This document shows positions 37,037-45,645 of a stretch of DNA of 64,000 nt, in pieces. Location of the stretch: NCBI RefSeq assembly GCF_016342785.1, contig NZ_JAEINH010000003.1:1-64000 (forward strand). Reading direction: 5' to 3'. The translations under genes and the position numbers were made by a program. The stretch's first letter is position 1; each line of letters starts with the position of its first letter. This stretch comes from Sanguibacter suaedae. Lineage in GTDB: Bacteria; Actinomycetota; Actinomycetes; Actinomycetales; Cellulomonadaceae. Under the pieces are notes generated by a model. That model worked only from the letters and a program-made list of their open reading frames with translations, ran no database searches and had not been told where the DNA came from.

Positions 37037-40000
37037 ATGCTGACCCCGCGCGCCGCCGCCCTGAAGTCCGCCCTGTCGGAGCGCGTCGTCGTGGCGGACG
37101 GCGCCATGGGGACCATGCTCCAGGCGTCCGACCTCACCCTCGACGACTTCGAGGGCCACGAGGGCTGCAACGAGATCCTCAACGTGACACGCCCCGAGGT
37201 GGTCGAGGCCGTGCACGACGCCTACTTCGCGGTAGGCGTCGACTGCGTCGAGACCAACACCTTCGGCGCCAACTGGTCCAACCTGGGCGACTACGGGATC
37301 GACCACCGCATCGTCGAGCTCGCCGAGGCCGGTGCGCGCATCGCCCGCCGGAGCGCCGACACCCACGCCTCGGCGGACCGGCCACGCTGGGTGCTGGGGT
37401 CCATGGGGCCGGGCACCAAGCTCCCCAGCCTCGGGCACACCACGTACGCGCACCTCAAGGACACCTTCGCCCAGCAGGCCACCGGCCTCCTGCGCGGCGG
37501 CGCGGACGCCGTCCTCATCGAGACCAGCCAGGACCTCCTCCAGGCCAAGGCCGCCATCAACGGGGCCAAGGAGGCCATGGCTACCGAGGGCCACGAGATC
37601 CTCGTCCTCGTGCAGGTCACCGTGGAGACCACGGGGACCATGCTCATGGGCTCCGAGATCGGCGCGGCGCTCACGACCCTCGCGGCGCTCGGCGTCGACT
37701 CGATCGGTCTCAACTGCGCCACAGGTCCCGCGGAGATGAGCGAGCACCTGCGCCACCTCGCCAAGCACTCCACGGTCCCGGTGACGTGCATGCCCAACGC
37801 CGGGCTCCCGGTCCTCGGGCCCAACGGCGCCCACTACCCGCTCACCCCGGAGGAGCTCGGAGCTGCGCACGCCCAGTTCGTCCGGGAGTTCGGCCTGGGC
37901 CTCGTCGGCGGGTGCTGCGGCACCACGCCCGAGCACCTGCGGCACGTCGTCGAGCGCGTCGGCGGTGTGCCCGTCGCACCGCGCTCCCCCGTACCGGAGA
38001 ACGGCGTCGCGAGCCTGTACACGCACGTCGACTTCGAGCAGGACGCGTCGTTCCTCGCCATCGGTGAGCGCACCAACGCGAACGGATCGAAGGCCTTCCG
38101 GGAGGCGATGCTCGCGGAGGACTGGGACGAGTGCGTGCAGATCGCCCGCGCGCAGACGCGCGACGGCGCTCACCTGCTCGACGTGTGCGTCGACTACGTG
38201 GGACGCGACGGGGTGGCTGACGCCCGCGAGGTCGTCTCGCGCCTGGCGAGCGCCTCGACCCTGCCGCTGGTCCTGGACTCCACCGAGCCCGCCGTCCTGC
38301 AGGCCGGGCTCGAGCTCGTCGGCGGGCGCGCCGTCGTGAACTCGGTGAACTTCGAGGACGGCGACGGGCCGACGTCCCGGTACGCGCGGATCATGCCCCT
38401 GGTCCGCGAGCACGGTGCCGCGGTGATCGCGCTGACCATCGACGAGGAGGGCCAGGCGCGCACCGCCGAGAGCAAGGTCGCCATCGCATCGAGGCTCATC
38501 GATGATCTCACCGGCGCGTGGGGCATGGCGGTCGACGACATCGTCGTGGACACCCTGACGTTCCCCATCGCGACCGGGCAGGAGGAGACACGCCGCGACG
38601 CCATCGAGACGATCGCCGCCATCCGTGAGCTCAAGGCCCGGTACCCCGGGGTGCACACCACCCTCGGGGTGTCGAACGTGTCGTTCGGGCTCAACCCGGC
38701 GGCGCGCGTCGTCCTCAACTCCGTGTTCCTCCACGAGGCCGTCCAGGCGGGTCTCGACTCCGCGATCGTGCACGCCGCGAAGATCCTGCCGCTGTCGAAG
38801 ATCCCCGACGAGCAGCGGGAGGCCGCCCTGGACCTCGTGTGGGACCACCGCCGGTTCGACGACACCGGTGCCATGACCCACGACCCCCTCGCGCACCTCC
38901 TCGACCTCTTCGCGGGCGTCGACACCGCCGCCGTGAAGGACGCGCGCGCCGCGGAGCTCGCCGCGCTCCCCCTGGGTGAGCGCCTCGAGCGACGCATCGT
39001 CGACGGCGAGCTCAAGGGCTTGGACGCCGACCTCGACCTCGCGCTCACCGAGGGGATGCGCCCCCTGGACATCGTCAACGACCACCTGCTGGCCGGCATG
39101 AAGGTGGTGGGCGAGCTCTTCGGGTCCGGGCAGATGCAGCTCCCGTTCGTCCTCCAGTCGGCCGAGGCCATGAAGACGGCCGTCGCCCACCTCGAACCGC
39201 ACATGGAGAAGACCGACGAGGCGGGGAAAGGCACGATCGTGCTCGCGACCGTGCGCGGCGACGTCCACGACATCGGGAAGAACCTCGTCGACATCATCCT
39301 CACGAACAACGGGTACACGGTCATCAACATCGGGATCAAGCAGCCCGTCGCCGCGATGATCGAGGCCGCCGAGAAGCACGACGCGGACGTCATCGGCATG
39401 TCCGGGCTGCTCGTGAAGTCCACGGTGGTCATGAAGGAGAACCTCGAGGAGCTCAACGCCCGTGGCTACGCGCAGCGGTGGCCCGTCCTGCTCGGTGGCG
39501 CAGCTCTCACCCGCACGTACGTGGAGGACGACCTCGCGGACGTGTACGACGGCGAGGTCCGGTACGCGCGGGACGCCTTCGAGGGGTTGCGGCTCATGGA
39601 GCCGCTCGTGCGCATCGCACGGGGCGAGGCGCGCGACGCCGTGGGCCTGCCGGCCCTGAAGAAGCGCCGCCACGCGACGGTGACCGTCACGGAGACGGCA
39701 CCCGAGGACCTGCCGGCCCGGTCGGACGTCGCCACGGACAACCCGGTCCCGACGCCGCCGTTCTGGGGCACCCGCATCGTCAAGGGCATCCAGCTCGCGG
39801 ACTACGCCGCGTTCCTCGACGAGCGTGCGACGTTCATGGGTCAGTGGGGCCTCAAGCCGTCGCGCGGCGACGACGCCCGGTCCTACGAGCAGCTCGTGGA
39901 GACCGAGGGACGACCACGCCTGCGTGACTGGTTGGACCGCATCAAGACGCAGGACATGTTCGACCCGTCGGTCGTGTACGGGTACTTCCCCGCCGTGTCC

Positions 40001-40567
40001 GACGGGGACGACATGGTGGTGCTCCACCACGAGGGCCCTGACGGGGGCAGCGGTGGCGAGCCGGGCACCGAACGGGTGCGGTTCACGTTCCCCCGGCAGC
40101 GGCGCGACCGGCACCTGTGCCTCGCGGACTTCGTGCGACCGCGGGAGTCGGGCGAGGTCGACGTGGTGGCGTTCCAGCTCGTCACCGTGGGCGCCCGGGT
40201 CGACACGCACACGGCACGGCTGTTCGCGGAGAACCGGTACCGCGAGTACATGGAGCTCCACGGGCTGTCGGTGCAGCTCACGGAGTCCCTCGCGGAGATG
40301 TGGCACTCGCGCATCCGCGAGGAGCTCGGCTACGCCGCCGAGGACCCGGCGGATCTCGAGGGCATGTTCAAGGTGTCCTACCGCGGTGCCCGGTACTCGT
40401 TGGGCTACCCGGCGTGCCCCGACATGGAGGACCGCCGCAAGGTCATGGACCTCCTCGACGCCGGGCGTGTGGGCGTCGTGCTCTCCGACGAGCTCCAGCT
40501 GCACCCCGAGCAGTCGACCGACGCCATCGTCTTCCACCACCCGGAGGCCAAGTACTTCTCCGTATGA
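37037..40567 (+). CDS. metH: Cobalamin-dependent methionine synthase
   Basis: A 1176-residue MetH with all modules in order: homocysteine-binding barrel (residues about 1-310; zinc ligands in LNCATG and GGCCGTTP), folate-binding pterin domain (about 330-610; ERTNANGSK), cobalamin cap and B12-binding domain (about 630-880) with the DxHxxG motif at DVHDIG (His744 as lower axial cobalt ligand), and a C-terminal SAM-dependent reactivation domain (DFVRPRESGEVD; YRGARYSLGYPACPD). It methylates homocysteine from 5-methyl-THF through methylcobalamin. TAGACT 7 nt before the ATG and no Shine-Dalgarno sequence point to a leaderless mRNA. It requires B12, which gives context to the ECF operon 1 kb downstream. 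Confidence 0.97.
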   Translation: MLTPRAAALKSALSERVVVADGAMGTMLQASDLTLDDFEGHEGCNEILNVTRPEVVEAVHDAYFAVGVDCVETNTFGANWSNLGDYGIDHRIVELAEAGARIARRSADTHASADRPRWVLGSMGPGTKLPSLGHTTYAHLKDTFAQQATGLLRGGADAVLIETSQDLLQAKAAINGAKEAMATEGHEILVLVQVTVETTGTMLMGSEIGAALTTLAALGVDSIGLNCATGPAEMSEHLRHLAKHSTVPVTCMPNAGLPVLGPNGAHYPLTPEELGAAHAQFVREFGLGLVGGCCGTTPEHLRHVVERVGGVPVAPRSPVPENGVASLYTHVDFEQDASFLAIGERTNANGSKAFREAMLAEDWDECVQIARAQTRDGAHLLDVCVDYVGRDGVADAREVVSRLASASTLPLVLDSTEPAVLQAGLELVGGRAVVNSVNFEDGDGPTSRYARIMPLVREHGAAVIALTIDEEGQARTAESKVAIASRLIDDLTGAWGMAVDDIVVDTLTFPIATGQEETRRDAIETIAAIRELKARYPGVHTTLGVSNVSFGLNPAARVVLNSVFLHEAVQAGLDSAIVHAAKILPLSKIPDEQREAALDLVWDHRRFDDTGAMTHDPLAHLLDLFAGVDTAAVKDARAAELAALPLGERLERRIVDGELKGLDADLDLALTEGMRPLDIVNDHLLAGMKVVGELFGSGQMQLPFVLQSAEAMKTAVAHLEPHMEKTDEAGKGTIVLATVRGDVHDIGKNLVDIILTNNGYTVINIGIKQPVAAMIEAAEKHDADVIGMSGLLVKSTVVMKENLEELNARGYAQRWPVLLGGAALTRTYVEDDLADVYDGEVRYARDAFEGLRLMEPLVRIARGEARDAVGLPALKKRRHATVTVTETAPEDLPARSDVATDNPVPTPPFWGTRIVKGIQLADYAAFLDERATFMGQWGLKPSRGDDARSYEQLVETEGRPRLRDWLDRIKTQDMFDPSVVYGYFPAVSDGDDMVVLHHEGPDGGSGGEPGTERVRFTFPRQRRDRHLCLADFVRPRESGEVDVVAFQLVTVGARVDTHTARLFAENRYREYMELHGLSVQLTESLAEMWHSRIREELGYAAEDPADLEGMFKVSYRGARYSLGYPACPDMEDRRKVMDLLDAGRVGVVLSDELQLHPEQSTDAIVFHHPEAKYFSV

Positions 40568-40576
40568 CGGGTGGGA

Positions 40577-40954
40577 TCACGGGGCGGTGGGTGTCCCGCT
40601 GGCACCACCGCGCAGGATCGACGTCATCCTCTTGCCGCGCGCGACCTCGTCGACGAGCTTGTCCATGTACCGGATCCTCTGCATGAGCGGGTCCTCGATG
40701 TCCTCGACCCGGTGACCGCAGATGAGCCCCGTGATGAGCGTCGCGTCGGGGTTCATGGAGGGCGCGTGCTCGAAGAACGACGCCAAGTCCCTCTCGTCCG
40801 CGAGCGCCGCCTCGAGACCGGCGTCGTCGTAGCCGGTGAGCCACCGGATCACGATGTCGACCTCGTCCTTGGTGTGCCCCTTGCGCTCCACCTTCGCCAC
40901 GTAGAGCGGGTAGATGCTCGCGAAGCTCGTCCCGAAGATCCTGTGCCCCGTCAT
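40577..40954 (-). CDS. DUF2200 family protein
   Basis: A 125-residue soluble protein. The conserved N-terminus MTGHRIFGTSFASIYPLYVA, then VERKGHTKDEVDIVIRWLTGYD and HAPSMNPDATLITGLICG, identify DUF2200, a small family of unknown function that sometimes carries an annotation of cytoplasmic hydrolase-like protein. It converges on metH with a 9-nt gap. Its ATG overlaps the stop of the upstream hypothetical gene, so both come from one leftward transcript. Confidence 0.85.
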   Translation of the reverse strand: MTGHRIFGTSFASIYPLYVAKVERKGHTKDEVDIVIRWLTGYDDAGLEAALADERDLASFFEHAPSMNPDATLITGLICGHRVEDIEDPLMQRIRYMDKLVDEVARGKRMTSILRGGASGTPTAP

Positions 40955-41409
40955 CGGTGCCCCTCGTCGGTCGCGGCGGCGCGGGTGGCGACGCCGAGCT
41001 CCAGGAGGACCTCCTCGGCAAGCGCGTCAGCGTGGAGCCGGATCGCCGCGAGGTGCCCCCTGCGTCGTCTCACTGGCTGAGTGTCCGCGAGCCGCAGGGC
41101 CGTGTCGAGGTCGGTGGCGCGGCGCCGCCACTGCTCCGCACGCTCCCTGAACGCATCGTGTCCTGCCCGGTCCTGCTCCATCGCGTCCACGGCGTCCCTG
41201 ACGATCACGAGGACGTGACGCACCCGTCCCGCGGTGCTCTGCCGGACTCGCGCACCGCGCATCTGCTCACCGATCGTGCGTGCGGTGGCAGCAGCCCGGC
41301 CTGGCGCGTCGGGGAACCGACGGTTGAGCTCGTCGAGGCCACGGACCGCGATCCCGATCCTCGGACCCCACCGGACGCCCACCTGCACCGCCTTGCTCAT
41401 CGAGACCAT
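40951..41409 (-). CDS. Hypothetical protein, Arg-rich and helical
   Basis: A 152-residue basic protein with no recognised domain. It is rich in Arg, Ala and Asp with a heptad-like pattern from about residue 45 (ARTIGEQMRGARVRQ, then VRHVLVIVRDAVDAMEQDRAGHDAFRERAEQWRRRATDLD), suggesting amphipathic helices or a coiled coil. It has no signal peptide. The ATG at 41409 has AGGAG 7 nt upstream; a second ATG at 41400 is possible. It overlaps the DUF2200 gene by 4 nt. The 137-nt gap upstream must hold its promoter, but I saw no clear one. Confidence 0.7.
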   Translation of the reverse strand: MVSMSKAVQVGVRWGPRIGIAVRGLDELNRRFPDAPGRAAATARTIGEQMRGARVRQSTAGRVRHVLVIVRDAVDAMEQDRAGHDAFRERAEQWRRRATDLDTALRLADTQPVRRRRGHLAAIRLHADALAEEVLLELGVATRAAATDEGHR

Positions 41410-41546
41410 CGGGCTGCTCCTGTCGGTGACGTCATGATGCCGCGGTGGCACGGGTGGACCGTTGCTCCGCTCATTCAACAGCGCCGAGGCGTGCCCCGCA
41501 CCTGTGCTGACGCGGTGGCGCCGTGCGGGCGGTCCTTCCCGTCGCC

Positions 41547-42326
41547 CTACCCGAACGACGCCGGTCGCCGCGCCCGGGCGAAGGTCCCGAGGACGGGCCT
41601 GCCGAGGGCGACGACAGCGACGACGCTGGTGACGGCGCGGACGGTGTCCCAGGCGAGGGATGTGGTGAGGGTGAAGAGGAGGAACCGGCGCAGGTTCTCC
41701 CCGAGCGTTCCTCCGGGCACGTAGGAGACGGCGGTGTCGCCGCCGAGGGCGAAGGGCCAGAACCAGAGGTTCATGAGGAGCCCGAAGGCGTAGGCGGCGA
41801 GCACCGCGTACGCGGCGAGCGCTGCCAGCTCGATCGTCCCGCGCGGAGCGACCCGGCCGCGGAGCAGGTGGCCGAGGATCCCGGCTCCGAGCCCCACCCA
41901 GGCGCAGGCCAGCACCTGGAACGGCAGCCAGGGCCCGACGCCTGCGGTGAGGAGCGCGGACGCGAAGAGGGAGACGGCGCCGAGGAGGAACCCGAAGACG
42001 GGCCCGAAGGCGTACCCGGCGAGGACGAGGAGGAAGAACACGAGCTCGATGCCACCGACCCCGGCTCCGACGAGCCGCAGGGCGGCGTTCACGGCGGACA
42101 GGACGCCGAGCATGGCGAGGGTGCGGGCGTCGAGGCCGCCCTGCCCGAGGTGCAGGAGCACGACGAGGACGAGGACGGGAAGGAGGACGAGGACGAGCCA
42201 CGGGGTGCTCTGCCCTCCGCCCCTGGGCGTCACGCTCGCGACGAGGGGCCAGCAGAAGACGGCGAGCCCGACGACGCTCGTCAGGGCGAGGACCACTGCC
42301 GTGGCGCGTGGGTGGGCCACGGTCAT
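41547..42326 (-). CDS. ECF transporter substrate-binding (S) component
   Basis: A 259-residue membrane protein with about seven hydrophobic segments (starting at residues about 8 and 46). The central block (ARTLAMLGVLSAVNAALRLVGAGVGGIELVFFLLVLAGYAFGPVFGFLLGAVSLFASAL) has the fold and AxxxA-rich helix 1 character of ECF S components. In ECF importers the S protein binds the vitamin in the membrane. The substrate is not fixed by sequence. The operon also encodes ATPase, T component and two exported proteins that resemble transcobalamin halves, which favours cobalamin or another corrinoid (inference). It overlaps the ATPase gene by 4 nt and is last in the operon. Confidence 0.83.
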   Translation of the reverse strand: MTVAHPRATAVVLALTSVVGLAVFCWPLVASVTPRGGGQSTPWLVLVLLPVLVLVVLLHLGQGGLDARTLAMLGVLSAVNAALRLVGAGVGGIELVFFLLVLAGYAFGPVFGFLLGAVSLFASALLTAGVGPWLPFQVLACAWVGLGAGILGHLLRGRVAPRGTIELAALAAYAVLAAYAFGLLMNLWFWPFALGGDTAVSYVPGGTLGENLRRFLLFTLTTSLAWDTVRAVTSVVAVVALGRPVLGTFARARRPASFG

Positions 42327-43921
42327 GGTGCCTGGTCCGCTCCGAGGTAGAGGTCGGCGAGGCGCATCCACGGGCGGGGGGCCATGATCCTGGCGATCTG
42401 CGGCGCGAAGCCCGGCGAGCCGGTGAGCATGGCGCGGGCGGGTCCGTCGGCGACGATCTCGCCCTGCGCCATGAGGACGACCCGGTCGGCGAGGTCGGCG
42501 GCGAGCTCGACGTCGTGGGTGGCGACGACCACCGCGGTCCCGTCGCGGGCGAGGTCCCGCAGGCGCGCGACGAGGCTGGTCTTGGCGTCGTGGTCGAGGC
42601 CTCGGGTGGGTTCGTCGAGGAGCAGGACGCGGGGTGGTGCGGCCAGGGTGAGCGCGAGGACGAGCGCGAGCCGCTGACCCTCGGAGAGGTCGCGTGGGTG
42701 CGTCGCCCCGTCGACGTCGTCGACGAGCGTCCGCAGGAGCGCCGCCGTGGTCCCGGCGGACACACCGGCGTCGCGGTCCGAGGTGGCGCACTCGTCAGCG
42801 ACGGTCTCCAGGTAGAGGAGGTCGGTGACGTCCTGCGGGACGAGGCCCACGAGCCGACGGGCGATGGTCGGCGCGACGTCGCGGGGGTCCTGGCCACGGA
42901 CGTCCACGGTCCCTGCGTGCCGCGGGCCGATGCCGCGCAGCGCCCACAGGAGGGACGACTTGCCGGAGCCGTTGCGGCCCATGAGCGCGACGACCTCACC
43001 ACCGGCCAGGTCGAGGTCCACGGACCGCACTGCGTCGACCCGCCCGTGGCGGACGCTCGTCCCCCGTGACCTGAGGAGCACCGGTCCCGCGGGTGCCGGC
43101 GCACCGCCGAGGGCACCGACAGGCTCGATGACGGCCATCGCGGCGCGGCGTCGCGCGTCGCGCACGGAGAGCGGGACGGGAGACCAACCGAGGGCGGTCG
43201 CGAGCCGCACCACGGGTGGCGCGAGCGCCGTGCCGGGCAGGATCTCCTGGGGCGTCCCCGCCGTGACACGCCCCTCGCGCACGTGGACGACTCGGTCCGC
43301 GAGCTGGACCACCCGTTCCAGGCGGTGCTCGGCGAGGACGACGGTGAGCCCGACGTCGTGGACGAGCCGGGCAAGGGTCGCGAGGACCTCCTCGGCGCCG
43401 ACGGGGTCGAGGGCGGACGTCGGCTCGTCGAGGACGAGGACGCGGGGCCCGGCCGTGAGGACGGCACCGACGGCCACCCGTTGCTGCTGCCCCGCGGACA
43501 GCGTGTCGAGGCGCCGGTCGCGCAGGTCGGCGATGCCCACGAGGTCGAGGGTCTCCTCCACGCGGCGCCGCATGGCTGCCGGGGCGACGCCCTGCTGCTC
43601 CATCCCGAACGCGAGCTCGGACTCGACGTACGCGGTGACGAAGCCGTGGGCGGGGTTCTGGCCGACGGACCCGACGAGGTCGGCCATGTCCCGCGGGTGC
43701 GTGGTGCGCAGGGACCGTCCGGCGACACGGACCTCGCCGGTGACGTGCCCGCCCGTGCTGTGCGGGACCGACCCGTTGAGGAGCCGCAGGAGCGTCGACT
43801 TCCCCGCACCGGTGGCTCCCGCCACGACGACGAGCTCGCCCTCCTCGACGTGGAGGTCGACATCGCGGAGCACCGACGGGCCGGCGTGGTGGCGCACGCC
43901 CACGGCGGCGAGCTCGATCAC
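42323..43921 (-). CDS. ECF transporter ATPase, two fused ABC domains
   Basis: A 532-residue protein with two complete ABC domains. Domain 1: Walker A GATGAGKS (about residue 35), signature LSAGQQQRVAVG, Walker B VLVLDEPTSALDP. Domain 2: Walker A GRNGSGKS (about residue 325), signature LSEGQRLALVL, Walker B VLLLDEPTRGLDHD. Each has a Q-loop and a terminal His (EH and THD switch). Fused A1/A2 subunits energise ECF importers. It is translationally coupled to the T component upstream (GTGA) and to the S component downstream (ATGA). Confidence 0.94.
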   Translation of the reverse strand: MIELAAVGVRHHAGPSVLRDVDLHVEEGELVVVAGATGAGKSTLLRLLNGSVPHSTGGHVTGEVRVAGRSLRTTHPRDMADLVGSVGQNPAHGFVTAYVESELAFGMEQQGVAPAAMRRRVEETLDLVGIADLRDRRLDTLSAGQQQRVAVGAVLTAGPRVLVLDEPTSALDPVGAEEVLATLARLVHDVGLTVVLAEHRLERVVQLADRVVHVREGRVTAGTPQEILPGTALAPPVVRLATALGWSPVPLSVRDARRRAAMAVIEPVGALGGAPAPAGPVLLRSRGTSVRHGRVDAVRSVDLDLAGGEVVALMGRNGSGKSSLLWALRGIGPRHAGTVDVRGQDPRDVAPTIARRLVGLVPQDVTDLLYLETVADECATSDRDAGVSAGTTAALLRTLVDDVDGATHPRDLSEGQRLALVLALTLAAPPRVLLLDEPTRGLDHDAKTSLVARLRDLARDGTAVVVATHDVELAADLADRVVLMAQGEIVADGPARAMLTGSPGFAPQIARIMAPRPWMRLADLYLGADQAP

Positions 43922-44925
43922 GACGCGACCGTCCGCGACGGCCGGAGGAGGACGGGCGATCCGGCGACGATCGGGGCGACCAGCCCCGCCCACGTGAGGT
44001 CGGGGACCCTGTCCGGCGCCGGGGTCCGGATGTCCGCCGGGACGAGCGCGAGGAGGCCCAGCGCGGCGAGCACGGCACAACCGACGGTGACGTTCGCACC
44101 CAGCGTCCACGGCGTGGGTCGGTACACGGTCCGGCGGGCGGACCGGTCGAGCACGACCGCGCCACCGCCGCACAGGACCGCGCACCCGACGAACGCCACG
44201 GGGGCCCACGAGGGCCAGGCGTCGTCCAGCAGACCGTACGCGGCGAACCCGAGGAGGACGGTCGCGCCGAGCACGAGCGCCGTCTGGGAGCGCGGGCGGG
44301 ACGTGCCACGGGCCCCACCGAAGCCGCGCGCCTCCATCGCCGCGGCGAGGGCGAGCGACCGGTCCATCGCTCCTTCGAGGACGGGGACGAGGGTGCCGCG
44401 GACACCGGACCGACCGCCGCGCAGGCGGGCGGCACGACGGACGTCGTGGACGGACCGCGTGAGCTGGGGGAAGACGGAGACGGCGATGACGAGGGCGGTG
44501 GACAGTCCGGCGAGCGCGGGAGGTGCGTGCTTGAGGAGCTCGAGCGGGTCGGCCAGGCAGTGGGCGGCGCCGATGGCGAGGATCATCGCGGCGAGCTGCA
44601 TTCCTCCGCTGACGCCGGAGAGGAGGGCCTCGGCGCTGACCGGCCCGAAGAGGTGGAGAGGGCCGATGTCGACGGACGGCAGGGTGAGGACGGGCTCCCC
44701 CCGGTCGGCGGGGAACACGACGCGGAAGACGGTCCGCAGGACGACGACGGAGGCCGCGACGACGAGGTAGAGGCGGAAGTCACGGCGACGGTCCGTCCCG
44801 TGGACGGACACGACGAGTCCGACGACGGCGACGAGGAGCGCGAGGACGAGGAGGTTGGTCGTCGCGGCGGCGGCTCCGACGAGCACGAGCGCCCAGACCC
44901 ACCACGCGGCGGGGTGCACGGTCAT
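43918..44925 (-). CDS. ECF transporter transmembrane (T) component
   Basis: A 335-residue membrane protein with about five to seven helices. The two conserved coupling motifs are AARLRGG (AxRxRG-type, in VRRAARLRGGRSG) and AMEARGFGG (the second ARG motif), which contact the ATPases. These motifs define EcfT. The ATG overlaps the stop of the DUF4430-like gene. T, A and S are all in one operon, so this is a dedicated (group I) ECF system and not a shared one. Confidence 0.92.
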   Translation of the reverse strand: MTVHPAAWWVWALVLVGAAAATTNLLVLALLVAVVGLVVSVHGTDRRRDFRLYLVVAASVVVLRTVFRVVFPADRGEPVLTLPSVDIGPLHLFGPVSAEALLSGVSGGMQLAAMILAIGAAHCLADPLELLKHAPPALAGLSTALVIAVSVFPQLTRSVHDVRRAARLRGGRSGVRGTLVPVLEGAMDRSLALAAAMEARGFGGARGTSRPRSQTALVLGATVLLGFAAYGLLDDAWPSWAPVAFVGCAVLCGGGAVVLDRSARRTVYRPTPWTLGANVTVGCAVLAALGLLALVPADIRTPAPDRVPDLTWAGLVAPIVAGSPVLLRPSRTVAS

Positions 44926-45644
44926 GGTCGTCGTCCGCGGGCGACGGCGACCCCGACGAGGAGCCCGACGACGACGAGCGCCAGCACAGGGACCACAGGG
45001 AACGGGGCAGCGTCCTGCTCGGGGCGCGACGTCACGTCGGGCTCGTCGCCGGGCGACGACGCCGGCCGCGCGGCCCACCCGGACGGGAGGTCCCCGGCCC
45101 GCGCAGAGGCGGGCGAGAGGTCAGGCCCCGTGGGCTCGGCGCCGCTGGTGGCGAAGGAGAGTCCGAGGACGTCCCCGGGCGCGAGCCGGAGCTCGGTGAC
45201 GCCGACCGTCGCGTACGTCCACGCGCTCGCGTCAGCGGCGTGCCACACGGACCAGTAGGCGAGCTCCGACGGTGTGCGCGCGCAGGTCTCGCGCACGACG
45301 CCCCCGCCCGGGATCGTCACGTCCTCATCGGCTGCGGGTCGTCCGTCGACGCGGCACACGAACGCCGCCCCCCACTGCGCGGTCCCCGTGACGCCCACCC
45401 CCGCCGCGTCGAGGGCGGAGGACGCGGTCAGAGGTTCCTCCCCGGGCGCACAGCCCACGGACCCTGTTCCGTCGGCGTTCGCGAGCACGCCCAGGTCGAC
45501 GACGACGGTGACACCTTCGCACGGCTGTGGCCGGTCCTCCGCCGCGGCGCCCCCGGGCGACGCCACGGCCGCGACGGCCGCGACGGCAGCCCCGAGCACC
45601 TGCGCACGCAGGCGCGGGCCGCTCACGGGCGCCGCCGTGGGCAC
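44922..45644 (-). CDS. Exported, membrane-anchored protein with DUF4430/transcobalamin-C-like domain
   Basis: A 240-residue protein. A signal peptide (RLRAQVLGAAVAAVAAVASPGGAAAE) is followed by a beta-rich domain of about 120 residues: VTVVVDLG, ASSALDAAGV, FVCRVDGRP, a YWSVWHA motif, and GVTELRLAPGDVLGLSF near its end. The order (alpha helix plus ALDAAG, InG-type strand, YW, GDV) is that of DUF4430, the C-terminal domain of transcobalamin and intrinsic factor. A Pro/Ser linker and C-terminal helix (FPVVPVLALVVVGLLVGVAVARGRR) anchor it on the outer face of the membrane. The GTG start lies 1 nt after the upstream stop. The DUF4430 call is from pattern, not alignment. Confidence 0.6.
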   Translation of the reverse strand: MPTAAPVSGPRLRAQVLGAAVAAVAAVASPGGAAAEDRPQPCEGVTVVVDLGVLANADGTGSVGCAPGEEPLTASSALDAAGVGVTGTAQWGAAFVCRVDGRPAADEDVTIPGGGVVRETCARTPSELAYWSVWHAADASAWTYATVGVTELRLAPGDVLGLSFATSGAEPTGPDLSPASARAGDLPSGWAARPASSPGDEPDVTSRPEQDAAPFPVVPVLALVVVGLLVGVAVARGRRP

Positions 45645-45645
45645 G